64,000 nt of DNA from Fischerella sp. PCC 9431 (lineage in GTDB: Bacteria; Cyanobacteriota; Cyanobacteriia; Cyanobacteriales; Nostocaceae). The notes beneath the pieces were generated by a model. That model worked only from the letters and a program-made list of their open reading frames with translations, was not told where the DNA came from and did no database searches. The stretch's first letter is position 1; each line of letters opens with the position of its first letter. The stretch spans positions 4,416,282 to 4,480,281 of the forward strand of contig NZ_KE650771.1 of NCBI RefSeq assembly GCF_000447295.1. Reading direction: 5' to 3'. Positions 38,231 through 47,007 of the stretch are shown here, piece by piece. Made by a program: the position numbers and the translations under genes.

Positions 38231-38797
38231 ATGGCTGTTGATCTGGTAGAGATTGCCAATTACTTAGATAACCTTGGTTGGGATTATCGTGTAGATGAAG
38301 AAGAAGAGCGTATTATCACAGGAGTAGAAAGTGATAATGTCGAAGACTTTCTCATTGTTGTCCAATTAGATGAGGATGGAAAGTTTTTTCGGCTATTTGC
38401 ACCACAGGTTTTGGCAGGAGTGCAAGATCATCCATATAAAGCAGCTATTCTCCAAACAATGCTAGCAATATCCTGGGAAACCAAAATGCTGCAATGGGAG
38501 TATGATCCTTCTGATGGTGAAATTCGTGCCATTATCGAGTTTCCTTTAGAAGATTCGATTCTCACAGAAAAACAGTTCAACCGTTGTTTGAGTGGCTTAA
38601 TTCAGCTTGTTGATAATGTCGCTATACCTCGTCTGCAAGAAGTGATGGAAACAGGCCATGATCCAGGTAATGTAGAACTAGGAGAAAGAATTTTATTAAG
38701 TATTCAACAAGAAGCACCAGGATTGCTGGATCTGTTGGAGAAAGCAATGGAAGCCCGTAAAAAGCGGGGGAGTTTTCCGAACGAATCAGCCGAATGA
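38231..38797 (+). CDS. YbjN-domain / type III chaperone-like protein
   Basis: A 188-residue protein with the YbjN fold pattern: DNLGWDYRVDEEEERIITGV, FLIVVQLDEDGKFFRLFAPQ, and ISWETKMLQWEYDPSDGEIR followed by FPLEDSILTEKQFNRCLSGL. YbjN/type III secretion chaperone-like domains bind partner proteins; no secretion system is present here. The DUF3318 gene is 67 bp downstream on the same strand, so co-expression is plausible. Confidence 0.8.
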   Translation: MAVDLVEIANYLDNLGWDYRVDEEEERIITGVESDNVEDFLIVVQLDEDGKFFRLFAPQVLAGVQDHPYKAAILQTMLAISWETKMLQWEYDPSDGEIRAIIEFPLEDSILTEKQFNRCLSGLIQLVDNVAIPRLQEVMETGHDPGNVELGERILLSIQQEAPGLLDLLEKAMEARKKRGSFPNESAE

Positions 38798-38864
38798 GTA
38801 ATGAAATAGCTATACTCCAAAGTGATACGCTCTATATACTGAAAGTTTTCTAGGGTTGGATATT

Positions 38865-39509
38865 ATGACATCTTATGCAACCTCCTCTGCGAAAGCAGAA
38901 ATGAGTGAACTCCGGCGTCTTAAGGGTTTGCTACCACCAGAATTGCAAAGTTGGGTAACTGTTGAAGGTACAGCAGAAGTAAATCCACCCCTAATTCGCT
39001 GCGAAGAAATTGGCAAAGACCAAGTAGAAATTCAAATTGACTTGGTGAAATGGGATACGCTGGCAATGGATCAGCGCAATTTACTATTCTGGCACGAAGT
39101 TGCACGCATCCAAAATGATACTATTCCCAAAGATGGTTGGGAAATGGCAGCATTGGCGATCGGTTTGGGTGGTGCTGTTGGCGAATTATGGGTACAGGAT
39201 GTTTTATTGCTGTTGTTAGCCTTAGCACTGTGCGGTGTTTCTGGCTGGCGACTTTATCAAAAAAACAATGGGGAAAAGCAACTTAGAGAATTTATTGAAG
39301 CTGATGAAAAAGCGATCGCCTTAGCGACTCGTTTTGGATACAGTCTTCCCAACGCTTATAAAAGTTTAGGTAGCGCTTTAAAAACCCTAATTGATATGAC
39401 TCCTAGCAAGCGTCAACGTTCTAAATACGAAGGACGACTCTCAGCCCTCAAACGCAGTGCGAATAAAGTCAGGGCAAAATCTAAGACTACTGTGGATGAA
39501 GGGATATAG
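38865..39509 (+). CDS. DUF3318 family membrane protein
   Basis: A 214-residue protein from ATG 38865 (MTSYATSSAKAEMSELRRLK). It has the DUF3318 pattern LKGLLPPELQSWV, LFWHEVARIQND, then two hydrophobic segments (~102-135; ALAIGLGGAVGELW, VLLLLLALALCGVSGW) and a basic C-terminal tail. HEVAR resembles a zinc-peptidase HE motif but no full HEXXH is seen. Cyanobacteria-restricted; function unknown. Two hairpins follow. Confidence 0.8.
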   Translation: MTSYATSSAKAEMSELRRLKGLLPPELQSWVTVEGTAEVNPPLIRCEEIGKDQVEIQIDLVKWDTLAMDQRNLLFWHEVARIQNDTIPKDGWEMAALAIGLGGAVGELWVQDVLLLLLALALCGVSGWRLYQKNNGEKQLREFIEADEKAIALATRFGYSLPNAYKSLGSALKTLIDMTPSKRQRSKYEGRLSALKRSANKVRAKSKTTVDEGI

Positions 39510-39513
39510 TGAA

Positions 39514-39595
39514 CTACCCAACGCTGACCCTATCGGGTACAGCGTGGGCTTCTGTACTCATAGGCGAGTGCCGCTAAACTGAGTACAGTTATAGC
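39514..39595 (+). other. Two consecutive stable hairpins between convergent genes
   Basis: Hairpin 1: CCCAACGCTGACCC, TATC loop, GGGTACAGCGTGGG (39517-39548, one bulge each side). Hairpin 2: CTGTACTCA (39552-39560) pairs with TGAGTACAG (39580-39588) around a ~19-nt loop. A third AGCGTGGGG at 39593-39601 repeats the 3' arm of hairpin 1. No T-run. It could be a mRNA 3' structure of the DUF3318 transcript, a dispersed repeat, or a small RNA. Confidence 0.55.
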
Positions 39596-39719
39596 GTGGG
39601 GCTTACGACAAAGAAGTTAACAGAAGGCAGAAGGCAGAAAAAACTATCTATCTTCCCCCATCGTCCTATCTGCCTATTCACTTTGACGAATTAATTTGCT
39701 TAATCTGCTGTGCAAATGC

Positions 39720-41249
39720 TTATTTTATGTGTCGCCGCTTCAACCAAACACCAGCTAACCCTAGTAGAACTAGCCCAGCAGTTGTAGTTGATTTTGGTGT
39801 ATTTTGCGCTTGATCGAAGTTACCTAGTTCTGTAGCATTCACCTTAAATGAGTAGAGGAAGCCAGGAACTAAACTTTGGCGTTTCGGACAATCGGTGTCA
39901 ATTGTGATTTTGCTAACGCTGCTACCGTCTTTATTGCTGCAAACATCGAATTGCACGTCATCATCATTTTGAGTGACGCTGTAATCATTATCAGTACCTA
40001 TTAGCAAAGCATAGGAACCGTTTTTGAGTTTAGGGCCAATTGTTAGACCTTCCATTTTTTCTGGTATCTTTGTCCAGTCACCAGGATTTTCTGGATTCAA
40101 AGTTTGCGCTACATCGAAAAATAGAGTTTTGCTAACTGGATTTACGCCTAATGGTAGAGTGTTTGTGCCTGCGAGACTAGTGTTACTGACGTCAGTTGCA
40201 CCGACAAGGCTAATTTTATAAACACGCTTGCTTGCAACAGGATTGGGTGTGTCAGTGGGGTCATCGACTAAAGCATTCAGCGCATCAACCCCAAACCCGC
40301 GATTATCTCTTTCCAAAACTAAAAATTCTTGATTATTGAGAGCAGTTATAGCACTGATCCCAATATTTCGACCTTGGGCAGTTTGTCCAAAATCATTATC
40401 AGTGCCAGGAATGCGATCGTTGATATCTGTTAAACTTTCTAACTGGTAAATGTACTGAGCCGTACTCTGACCACTAGCAATATCAAATTCTACCAACCGC
40501 AGATTACGGCTGTAGCGTCCATCGTTCTTGCCATTATTATCTGCACCTTCATTTACCAATGGGTCTTGTAGCATGGCAAACAACTTTTTGCCATCTGGGG
40601 TAATAGTTAGTCCTTCAAAACCCCGATTATCTTGACGTCCACTCGTGATCGTTGGACGACCATCAACATAGTTGAGAGTGCTTCCAGCTTTAGGAATAAG
40701 ATTATCTGGAATCACAAATGACCTAATAAATTCACCCTTGGGACTGAATTCATAAACAGAGGGGCCATATTCATCAGAAACGTAAAAATTCCCATTTGGA
40801 GCGACTGCAAACCCTTCTGGATCAAAACTCTGACCCAGAACCGCTTTATCTTTGTTGAGTAATTCTGGGTTCAAGCCATTGAAGCTTTGACCATCTTTTT
40901 TGAAGACAATTGTCTCTAGAATTTTAAATTTTTTAATTTTCCCGGTGACTGGGTGAACATCAAGAGAAAATTTTTGTACACGTGTTTCGTAGGCAATAAC
41001 GCCACCACCAGGGCCACGATCGCTCAAACCATAGTAAACATCGTTCGTGCGATCATAGTACAAATCAGAGAAAAATCCTAAGCGGTTTTGATTGGCACTA
41101 TTACCATCGTAGGGATATAAATCAGTGCTGTTACCGGGAATAGTTAGAGTATCGCTCAGAGAAATACCATAAGCAGATGTTGCATATCCGGTAACACTCA
41201 CAGCGAGTGAGCAGGTGAGTACGGAAAGCCAATGTCTAAATTGAACCAT
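39720..41249 (-). CDS. Secreted esterase-like/phytase-like protein with PEP-CTERM-like tail
   Basis: A 509-residue protein of the esterase-like/phytase-like family. It has a signal peptide (WLSVLTCSLAVSVTGYATSA, ~30 residues), then a beta-propeller-like body: YYGLSDRGPGGG, PEGFAVAPNGNFYVSDEYGP, NRGFEGLTITPDGKKLFAML and EGLTIGPKLKNGSYALLIGT. The C-terminus has a hydrophobic helix and basic end (TAGLVLLGLAGVWLKRRHIK), like PEP-CTERM sorting tails but without a clear PEP motif. It is expected outside the cytoplasm. Substrate unknown. Confidence 0.85.
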   Translation of the reverse strand: MVQFRHWLSVLTCSLAVSVTGYATSAYGISLSDTLTIPGNSTDLYPYDGNSANQNRLGFFSDLYYDRTNDVYYGLSDRGPGGGVIAYETRVQKFSLDVHPVTGKIKKFKILETIVFKKDGQSFNGLNPELLNKDKAVLGQSFDPEGFAVAPNGNFYVSDEYGPSVYEFSPKGEFIRSFVIPDNLIPKAGSTLNYVDGRPTITSGRQDNRGFEGLTITPDGKKLFAMLQDPLVNEGADNNGKNDGRYSRNLRLVEFDIASGQSTAQYIYQLESLTDINDRIPGTDNDFGQTAQGRNIGISAITALNNQEFLVLERDNRGFGVDALNALVDDPTDTPNPVASKRVYKISLVGATDVSNTSLAGTNTLPLGVNPVSKTLFFDVAQTLNPENPGDWTKIPEKMEGLTIGPKLKNGSYALLIGTDNDYSVTQNDDDVQFDVCSNKDGSSVSKITIDTDCPKRQSLVPGFLYSFKVNATELGNFDQAQNTPKSTTTAGLVLLGLAGVWLKRRHIK

Positions 41250-41438
41250 TGCTAATATTCAAAATGTGACTATTTTCAGCATTGGGCTACCGTATTAAGG
41301 CCAGGTTAACTGTCAAACTCAGTACTGTTTTTTACACTAAAATTTTACAAACTTTGCTTAATTCTTGGTTTTATCTTTATGAAATTAGCTAAAACTAAGG
41401 CAATATTGAGCGATCGCATGAAGACTATTTATTATAAA

Positions 41439-41462
41439 CCCCGTCCGTATAAACGGCGGGGG
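41439..41462 (-). terminator. GC-rich hairpin downstream of pgi
   Basis: CCCCGTCCGT, ATAA, ACGGCGGGG: a stem with one bulged T. On the minus strand it lies 33 bp past the pgi stop and is followed by TTTATAATAAAT, so it could be the pgi terminator. The CGCCGT/ACGG core also resembles IS200/IS605 end hairpins, so a relic element end is the alternative. Confidence 0.6.
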
Positions 41463-41494
41463 TAGTTGATGTTTTCTATTTCCCTTGAATAAAT

Positions 41495-43084
41495 TTATCT
41501 GCCGATGGAAAACTTCAAACTGTTGGGTTGACCAAGATTACCTTCCAACGCCACACCACGATTATTGGCGTGGAGATGGCGCAAAATCATGTAAATTGAC
41601 TCGATTTTGTCTGTAGCACCTGCTTTTTGGCTAATTTGCTCCAAAGTTAAAGGTGTTTTTTCCTTTTGCAAAACTGCTACTACTTTTTTTTGCAATTCCA
41701 AAATCTCCGCAGCAGCTTTTTTCCCAGCTTCTACCCCTGGTTGATGGTAAGCGTTAATGTTGATCAAGCTTGCATATAAACCAACAGCACGCTCGTATAA
41801 AGCAATCAATGCGCCAACGGTACGAGAATTAACTTGGGGGATGGTGACTGTCACGGAATCACGATGTTTTTCGTACAGTGCTTCTCTGGTTCCTTGCAAA
41901 AAACCAGAAAGATAATCACCTGATGTGATTCCTGGTTCGATTTCTGGAGATGGACTTTGACGATCTTCTAAAACTTCAATGAAAGTAGCAAAGAAATTTG
42001 GTACACCTTCGCGCAACTGCTGGACGTATGCGTGTTGATCTGTGGAACCTTTGTTACCGTAGACTGCAATACCCTGGTGAACAACATTGCCGTCTAAGTC
42101 TTTTTCCTTACCCAAGGATTCCATAACCAGCTGTTGCAAATAGCGGCTAAACAAAAGTAGGCTGTCTTTGTAAGGTAGAACAACCATGTCTTTTTCACCC
42201 TTGCCGTTGCCAGCATAATACCAAGATAGGGCTAATAGTGCGGCGGGGTTATTTTTGAGATCCGGAACGCGGGTAGCATCATCCATTTCTTTCGCACCTT
42301 CGAGCATGGCGCGAATATCAATTCCCTGTAATGCACCTGGTAATAAACCTACAGCAGATAATTCCGAAGTGCGTCCACCAACCCAATCAAACATGGGAAA
42401 TCTTGCTAACCAGCCTTCAGATTTTGCTTGTTCATCCAACTTACTACCAGGCATGGTAATGGCGATCGCATAATTAGCAAAATCCAAATTATGTCCAGCG
42501 TAGGCTTTTTTGACTTCCGTCATGCCATTACGGGGTTCCGGTGTGCCTCCAGATTTGGAAATCACCAAAACCAAAGTGCTGGTGAGGCGGTTTCGCACCT
42601 GAGTTAATACCCGATCAATACCTGCGGGATCGGAGTTGTCAATAAAGTGAATCGCTAGTGGTGGAAAGTCTGAGGCTAAGGCTTCAGCAACAAATTGCGG
42701 CCCCAGGGCAGAACCACCAATCCCAATCGAAATAATATCAGTGAAACGGGGTGCTTTGGGAGGATGAATTGCACCTGTGTGGACTTTTTCGGCGAATACG
42801 TCAATTTGCTCTATGGTGCTGACGATTTCTTGTGTCAATTCCGGAGTAGGAGCCAAATCAGGATTTCGCAGCCAGTAATGTCCAACCATGCGGTTTTCGT
42901 CAGGGTTGGCGATCGCTCCTTTCTCGAGTTCCGCCATATCCGCAAAAGCCTTCTCAAACTTTGGCTGCAACCTCTCCACAAAGGCGTCATCAAACCGCAT
43001 CCGGCTTACATCTAGGAAAAATCCCAATCCTTCATGGAAATATAGCCATTTCTGGTATCGTTGCCAAAGTGCCGTAGCGTCCAT
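41495..43084 (-). CDS. pgi: Glucose-6-phosphate isomerase
   Basis: A 529-residue glucose-6-phosphate isomerase interconverting glucose-6-P and fructose-6-[21 protein letters not shown] and [20 protein letters not shown] carry the substrate phosphate contacts; the C-terminal [20 protein letters not shown] and [13 protein letters not shown] hold catalytic His/Lys residues. Cytosolic, central to glycolysis and the oxidative pentose phosphate pathway. It stands alone. The ATG has AAGGAG nearby on the minus strand. Confidence 0.96.
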   Translation of the reverse strand: MDATALWQRYQKWLYFHEGLGFFLDVSRMRFDDAFVERLQPKFEKAFADMAELEKGAIANPDENRMVGHYWLRNPDLAPTPELTQEIVSTIEQIDVFAEKVHTGAIHPPKAPRFTDIISIGIGGSALGPQFVAEALASDFPPLAIHFIDNSDPAGIDRVLTQVRNRLTSTLVLVISKSGGTPEPRNGMTEVKKAYAGHNLDFANYAIAITMPGSKLDEQAKSEGWLARFPMFDWVGGRTSELSAVGLLPGALQGIDIRAMLEGAKEMDDATRVPDLKNNPAALLALSWYYAGNGKGEKDMVVLPYKDSLLLFSRYLQQLVMESLGKEKDLDGNVVHQGIAVYGNKGSTDQHAYVQQLREGVPNFFATFIEVLEDRQSPSPEIEPGITSGDYLSGFLQGTREALYEKHRDSVTVTIPQVNSRTVGALIALYERAVGLYASLININAYHQPGVEAGKKAAAEILELQKKVVAVLQKEKTPLTLEQISQKAGATDKIESIYMILRHLHANNRGVALEGNLGQPNSLKFSIGR

Positions 43085-43188
43085 AAGGAGATCTCAAGTA
43101 AAGTGATTTTCAAAAACAAGTTTAAGCTAAGGATAGAGCCAATCTTTGTCCCTCTTATACAGTTTTAAGTCTTCACGGGGTCTCAAAT

Positions 43189-43440
43189 CTAGACATCCGG
43201 CATTGGTATGACTCGCAGAAATTTCACAATTTCACCTGTTATTTCTATGCCAATTAAGTAATTTCCCAGAGTTAAACGGTAAAAAATACCCTCCCTATCC
43301 ACTTGCCGCAAATCTGCTAAGTCATGCAGTTGTGGTTTTTGTGCAAACTCAATCAAAGCAAAATCATATACCAGTTGGTAGGCGGCAGGTTCTAAATTTT
43401 TCAGGTCTATTAAAAAAGACCGTGCATAGCGTACTTCCAT
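43189..43440 (-). CDS. RelE/ParE-like type II toxin
   Basis: An 83-residue protein with the RelE/ParE fold pattern: MEVRYARSFLIDLKNLEPAA (strand, helix), then FYRLTLGNYLIGIEITGEIV and KFLRVIPMPDV (three strands). Such toxins usually cleave ribosome-bound mRNA or poison gyrase. A likely antitoxin is encoded 220 bp upstream on the same strand, but the two are pulled apart by a repeat block instead of overlapping. Catalytic residues of the family vary, so activity cannot be judged. Confidence 0.75.
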   Translation of the reverse strand: MEVRYARSFLIDLKNLEPAAYQLVYDFALIEFAQKPQLHDLADLRQVDREGIFYRLTLGNYLIGIEITGEIVKFLRVIPMPDV

Positions 43441-43445
43441 GTTTG

Positions 43446-43640
43446 TAGGAATCGGGGATTGGGGATCGGGGATTGGGGATCGGGGATCGGGGATTGGGGA
43501 AGGTGGGGTCCCCTTTGGGGATAAGGGGTAACGGGGATCGGGGATTGGGGATCGGGGAAGGTGCGGCCTCTGGGGATATCGAGTAGGTGCAAGATGTCAG
43601 AAGTCCTAAGTTTAATTTGATAACTGATAACTGATAACTG
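43446..43640. repeat. GGGGATC/GGGGATT heptamer block inside a TA operon
   Basis: Repeated GGGGATC and GGGGATT heptamers with a GGGTCCCC/GGGGATAAGG interruption at about 43505-43530, followed at 43617-43640 by three GATAACT heptamers. It fills the gap between the putative antitoxin and toxin genes. The same heptamer array recurs at 57067-57153. Confidence 0.9.
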
Positions 43641-43658
43641 ATTTATGTCCACTAAGCA

Positions 43659-43856
43659 TTATGAAAAAGTTAACTGTTGTACTGCTTCTTCATGGGTTAA
43701 GGTGTCCCAAGGTTGCTGCGATCGCTTGACATCTTGTATGGCTTTGTGCATATAAAAATCACAATGTAAGTTGTAGACGGCGTCCCAAATTTTTTCTAAT
43801 TCTTCATCGGCTAGCTGTTCAATTAAATGATGGATTCTGATTCGCAGCAAGTTCAT
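43659..43856 (-). CDS. Probable antitoxin partner of the RelE/ParE-like toxin
   Basis: A 65-residue protein from ATG 43856 (MNLLRIRIHHLIEQLADEEL); an upstream GTG at 43898 is possible. It is helical and acidic in the first half (EQLADEELEKIWDAVYNLHC) and ends with PWDTLTHEEAVQQLTFS, a tail common in cyanobacterial antitoxin-like proteins paired with ParE-type toxins. It has no clear DNA-binding motif. Assignment rests mainly on its position upstream of the toxin gene. Confidence 0.65.
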   Translation of the reverse strand: MNLLRIRIHHLIEQLADEELEKIWDAVYNLHCDFYMHKAIQDVKRSQQPWDTLTHEEAVQQLTFS

Positions 43857-43976
43857 AATATCTTCGTATCCGGAACAATCAAGATATAGTGTTCCCACGA
43901 GGGACTTCTAAATCAATTACAGGAAAAGGAGGACAAGGGGGACAAGGAGGACAAGGTAGAAGAAATCGCTTTGAGG

Positions 43977-44168
43977 GTTGAAACTAGAACGTTGGGGTTT
44001 GAAACTAGAACGTTGGGGTTTGAAACTAGAACGTTGAGGGTTGAAACTAGAACGTTGAGGTTTGAAACTAGAACGTTGAGGTTTGAAGCTTGAATGTTGA
44101 GGTTTGAAACTAGAACGTTGGGGTTTGAAACTAGAACGTTGGGGTTTGAAACTAGAACGTTGAGGGTT
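43977..44168. repeat. Nine-copy 21-bp tandem array
   Basis: Nine direct copies with exact 21-bp period, each carrying GAAACTAGAACGTT followed by GGGGTTT, GAGGTTT or GAGGGTT. Copy six is diverged (GAAGCTTGAATGTT). No spacers, so it is not CRISPR. It is followed by TTGACTA-type heptamers (44175-44245) up to the livM start. Confidence 0.95.
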
Positions 44169-44174
44169 TAACTG

Positions 44175-44245
44175 TTGACTATTGACTCTTGACGCTTGAC
44201 TATTGACTATTAACTCTTGACTAATGACAAATGACTAATGACAAA
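44175..44245. repeat. TTGACTA/ATGACAA heptamers before livM
   Basis: Imperfect tandem heptamers (TTGACTA, TTGACTC, TTGACGC, ATGACAA) run up to the livM start codon. If transcribed they form its 5' untranslated leader. Confidence 0.75.
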
Positions 44246-44247
44246 AT

Positions 44248-45369
44248 ATGGCTGAATATCTGATTTTTTTAGCAATTTCTACTTCTATATTTGCTTTATT
44301 CGCTCTCGGACTCAACTTACAGTGGGGTTTTACAGGCTTAATTAACTTTGGTCATGTGGCATTTATGACGTTGGGAGCCTATACAACTGTATTATTAAGC
44401 CTTAAGGGTATCCCTATATTGCTGGCGGCGATCATTGGAAGTGCTGTTGCAGCTTTGTTGGGTTTGTTAATCGGTTTTTCGACTCTGCGTTTACGGGAAG
44501 ATTATTTGGCGATTGTGACTATTGGTGTCGGAGAACTAGTTCGTCTGATACTCAATAACCAAGATTTACCTGTAGGTGATACCTGGATTTCTGGTGCGTT
44601 TGGTGTCCAAAGCTATCCAATCCCGCTTGCAAATTTACAACCAAATTTGTTTGTCAAACTGCTGATGATTGGTGTGTTGACTTTGGTTGCTGGTGTCACT
44701 TTTTATTGGTTATGGTGTTGGACTCGTTCAACAAATGTAGCCAAACGAACAGCTCACAAACAAGAATATATATCGCGTCTAGTAGTAGCAAGTTTGTTGG
44801 GATTGTTGTCAGCAGCAATTTATATTTCGGGGGTGATTGGTTTATACAATTACAACCCAAAAGCAGGTTTGATGCTGTTGTCGTTGTTAACTCTGGCTTT
44901 TGTCTTCTGGCGTTTGGAAGTTTTGGTGCGATCGCCTTGGGGTAGAGTCCTCAAAGCTATTCGTGAAGATGAAGAAGTTCCCAAAGCTTTGGGCAAAAAC
45001 GTTTTTTGGTACAAATTACAATCTTTGATGTTGGGTGGTGCGATCGCTGGTGTTGCTGGGGCTTTCTTTGCTTGGCAACTTAGTGCTATTTATACTGATA
45101 ATTTCCAACCACAGCTAACTTTTGATGCTTGGATTATGGTGATTCTGGGAGGTTCTGGTAACAATGTTGGTACGATTTTGGGAGCAGTAATTTACTTTGC
45201 TTACGATACTCTGACTCGTGAATACCTACCCAAAATTTTTACTAACCTTACTTCTGATCAATTAGGCGCATTTCGCATCATGATTATTGGACTAATTTTG
45301 ATGGTGCTGATGATTTGGCGTCCTCAAGGTATCTTAGGTAAAAAGGAGGAACTTACCCTTGGTAAATAA
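44248..45369 (+). CDS. livM: Branched-chain amino acid ABC transporter permease (LivM type)
   Basis: A 373-residue inner-membrane permease of the LivM family (hydrophobic/neutral amino acid import; NatD in Anabaena terminology). About ten membrane helices; family blocks LGLNLQWGFTGLINFGHVAF, RLREDYLAIVTIGVGELVRL, and the EAA-like coupling loop SPWGRVLKAIREDEEVPKAL. An insertion of basic loop residues (~155-180) is unusual in length. The gene overlaps the start of livG by 11 bp. A LivH partner, LivF and a binding protein are not in the window. Confidence 0.92.
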   Translation: MAEYLIFLAISTSIFALFALGLNLQWGFTGLINFGHVAFMTLGAYTTVLLSLKGIPILLAAIIGSAVAALLGLLIGFSTLRLREDYLAIVTIGVGELVRLILNNQDLPVGDTWISGAFGVQSYPIPLANLQPNLFVKLLMIGVLTLVAGVTFYWLWCWTRSTNVAKRTAHKQEYISRLVVASLLGLLSAAIYISGVIGLYNYNPKAGLMLLSLLTLAFVFWRLEVLVRSPWGRVLKAIREDEEVPKALGKNVFWYKLQSLMLGGAIAGVAGAFFAWQLSAIYTDNFQPQLTFDAWIMVILGGSGNNVGTILGAVIYFAYDTLTREYLPKIFTNLTSDQLGAFRIMIIGLILMVLMIWRPQGILGKKEELTLGK

Positions 45370-46141
45370 TAATAATTCTTCCCAAGTTCCCTTATTAGCT
45401 GCTAGTGGATTGTGCAAAAGCTTTGGCGGTATTAGAGCTGTTGATAATGCTGAAATTCAAGTTGCAACAGGTAGTATCACAGGTTTAATCGGCCCTAATG
45501 GTGCTGGTAAAACAACTTTATTTAACTTACTTTCTAACTTTATCCGTCCCGATAAAGGAAAAGTCATTTTTGATGGTGAACCGATTCAGCACTTACCGTC
45601 CTATCAAATTGCTCAACAAGGTTTAGTGCGGACATTTCAGGTAGCGCGCGCTCTTTCTAAGTTGTCGGTGTTGGAAAATATGCTACTAGCAGCACAAAAG
45701 CAAACTGGCGAAAATTTTTGGCAGTTGCAGTTTCAACCGCATATAGTAGCTAAAGAAGAAAAGCAGCTCCAACAACAAGCGCTGGCGATATTAGAATCAG
45801 TTGGTTTAGCCCATAAAGCTGATGATTACGCTGGTAGTTTATCTGGTGGACAACGCAAGTTGTTAGAAATGGGACGAGCGTTGATGACTAATCCCAAGTT
45901 GATTTTGTTAGATGAACCAGCAGCAGGGGTAAATCCGAGATTAATTGATGAAATTTGCGATCGCATCGTCAAATGGAATCAACAAGGTATGACTTTTTTG
46001 ATTATTGAACACAATATGGATGTGATCATGTCGTTGTGCGATCGTGTTTGGGTACTCGCTGAAGGTAGAAATTTGGCTGACGGTGTTCCCGCAGAAATTC
46101 AGCGCGACACCAAAGTTTTAGAAGCTTATTTGGGGAAATAA
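45359..46141 (+). CDS. livG: Branched-chain amino acid ABC transporter ATP-binding protein (LivG type)
   Basis: A 260-residue ABC ATPase: Walker A GPNGAGKTT, the LivG-typical LVRTFQVARALSKLSVLENM, signature LSGGQRKLLEMGRAL and Walker B LILLDEPAAGVNPR. It powers LivM-type import. The start is a TTG at 45359, inside the end of livM, preceded by a strong AAGGAGG at 45342-45348; no ATG or GTG is available nearby. That overlap implies translational coupling. Confidence 0.93.
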   Translation: MVNNNNSSQVPLLAASGLCKSFGGIRAVDNAEIQVATGSITGLIGPNGAGKTTLFNLLSNFIRPDKGKVIFDGEPIQHLPSYQIAQQGLVRTFQVARALSKLSVLENMLLAAQKQTGENFWQLQFQPHIVAKEEKQLQQQALAILESVGLAHKADDYAGSLSGGQRKLLEMGRALMTNPKLILLDEPAAGVNPRLIDEICDRIVKWNQQGMTFLIIEHNMDVIMSLCDRVWVLAEGRNLADGVPAEIQRDTKVLEAYLGK

Positions 46142-46260
46142 TTGGAGGATGAAGAATGAAGTGATGATATCAAATTCGGCTAATCACTGATCATTCAAAT
46201 CTCTCCCCTGTCTCCCTTGTTCCTTTTCCCTTCTCTCCACCTAAATAATCAATTTTTAAC

Positions 46261-46830
46261 CTAATTTGGCTTCTCCATACGACAATAAATTCCATCTTTT
46301 TGTCGAATAAACTTATAACTAATCAACTCCCGTCTGAGATTAGCAAAATCAGGATGGTAACGCTTGAGAATTTCATCAATAGCATGTTCTGAATACTGAA
46401 CACCAACTTCAAATTTATTCGCTAACCACTTGAGAATTACCAAGCGTTTTTTACGACTAGAGGGAATTTCTTTGATGCGTTCTCCCTCTATGTAGGTTTG
46501 AATAATTTTCATTTCCCATGCTTCTGTATCTACATCTTCAACCCAAGAAGCAATATTCCCTGGTGTAAAAATTTCTTTGCTGACACTTTCTAAAGTCATA
46601 CTTTCCAATTGATACAGGTGAGTATTACCCTCTGGACGCATAGTCACTAAATTTACTTCTTTTAATTTCGCTAAATGATGAGATACCGTTGGTTCTTTGA
46701 GTTGCAATAATACAGCTAGTTCTTCAACACTACATTCTTGGTTCGCCAGAAAACTCAAAATCTTTAACCGACTTTCGTCCGCTAAAGCTTTGAAAAAACG
46801 TAGCACGATTTGAAATTGTTCCGTTTTCAT
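46261..46830 (-). CDS. ArsR-family regulator with DUF2087 domain
   Basis: A 189-residue regulator. Winged helix at ~1-85: FKALADESRLKILSFLANQE, then CSVEELAVLLQLKEPTVSHH and LAKLKEVNLVTMRPEGNTHL. The C-terminal ~80 residues are the DUF2087 domain (VILKWLANKFEVGVQYSEHA, FANLRRELISYKFI). ArsR-type DUF2087 proteins are common in cyanobacteria and firmicutes; the usual metal-binding ELCVCD motif is absent, so a metal ligand is unproven. A 24-bp palindrome just upstream is a candidate autoregulatory operator. Confidence 0.88.
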   Translation of the reverse strand: MKTEQFQIVLRFFKALADESRLKILSFLANQECSVEELAVLLQLKEPTVSHHLAKLKEVNLVTMRPEGNTHLYQLESMTLESVSKEIFTPGNIASWVEDVDTEAWEMKIIQTYIEGERIKEIPSSRKKRLVILKWLANKFEVGVQYSEHAIDEILKRYHPDFANLRRELISYKFIRQKDGIYCRMEKPN

Positions 46831-46843
46831 AATCTGTTATAAT

Positions 46844-46867
46844 CTAATTAGATGCAAATCTAATTAG
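46844..46867. promoter_or_regulatory. Candidate ArsR-type operator palindrome
   Basis: Perfect 10-bp inverted repeat CTAATTAGAT GCAA ATCTAATTAG, centred about 25 bp upstream of the regulator ATG. Its size and place suit autorepression by a winged-helix dimer. Binding is inferred, not shown. Confidence 0.65.
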
Positions 46868-47007
46868 CTGTTCGTCAAACTAACTAAGTTGTGCAATATC
46901 CCTCCAACGCAACCGAGATGCTGCGTAGATGGATTGTGTCTTTATGTGATTTTGTAACGTTTTTGTAAAAAAAGTTAACTTTCTTAAGTAGTTTTTTATA
47001 TTTCGCC

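Noticed and set aside
41439-41462. Complete IS200/IS605 element
   Set aside because: Only one hairpin, no transposase; terminator function is simpler.
43410-43652. Minus-strand frame rich in PQSPIP repeats
   Set aside because: It only translates the GGGGATC heptamer block.
43977-44168. CRISPR array or tracrRNA-like repeats
   Set aside because: Exact 21-bp tandem units without spacers.
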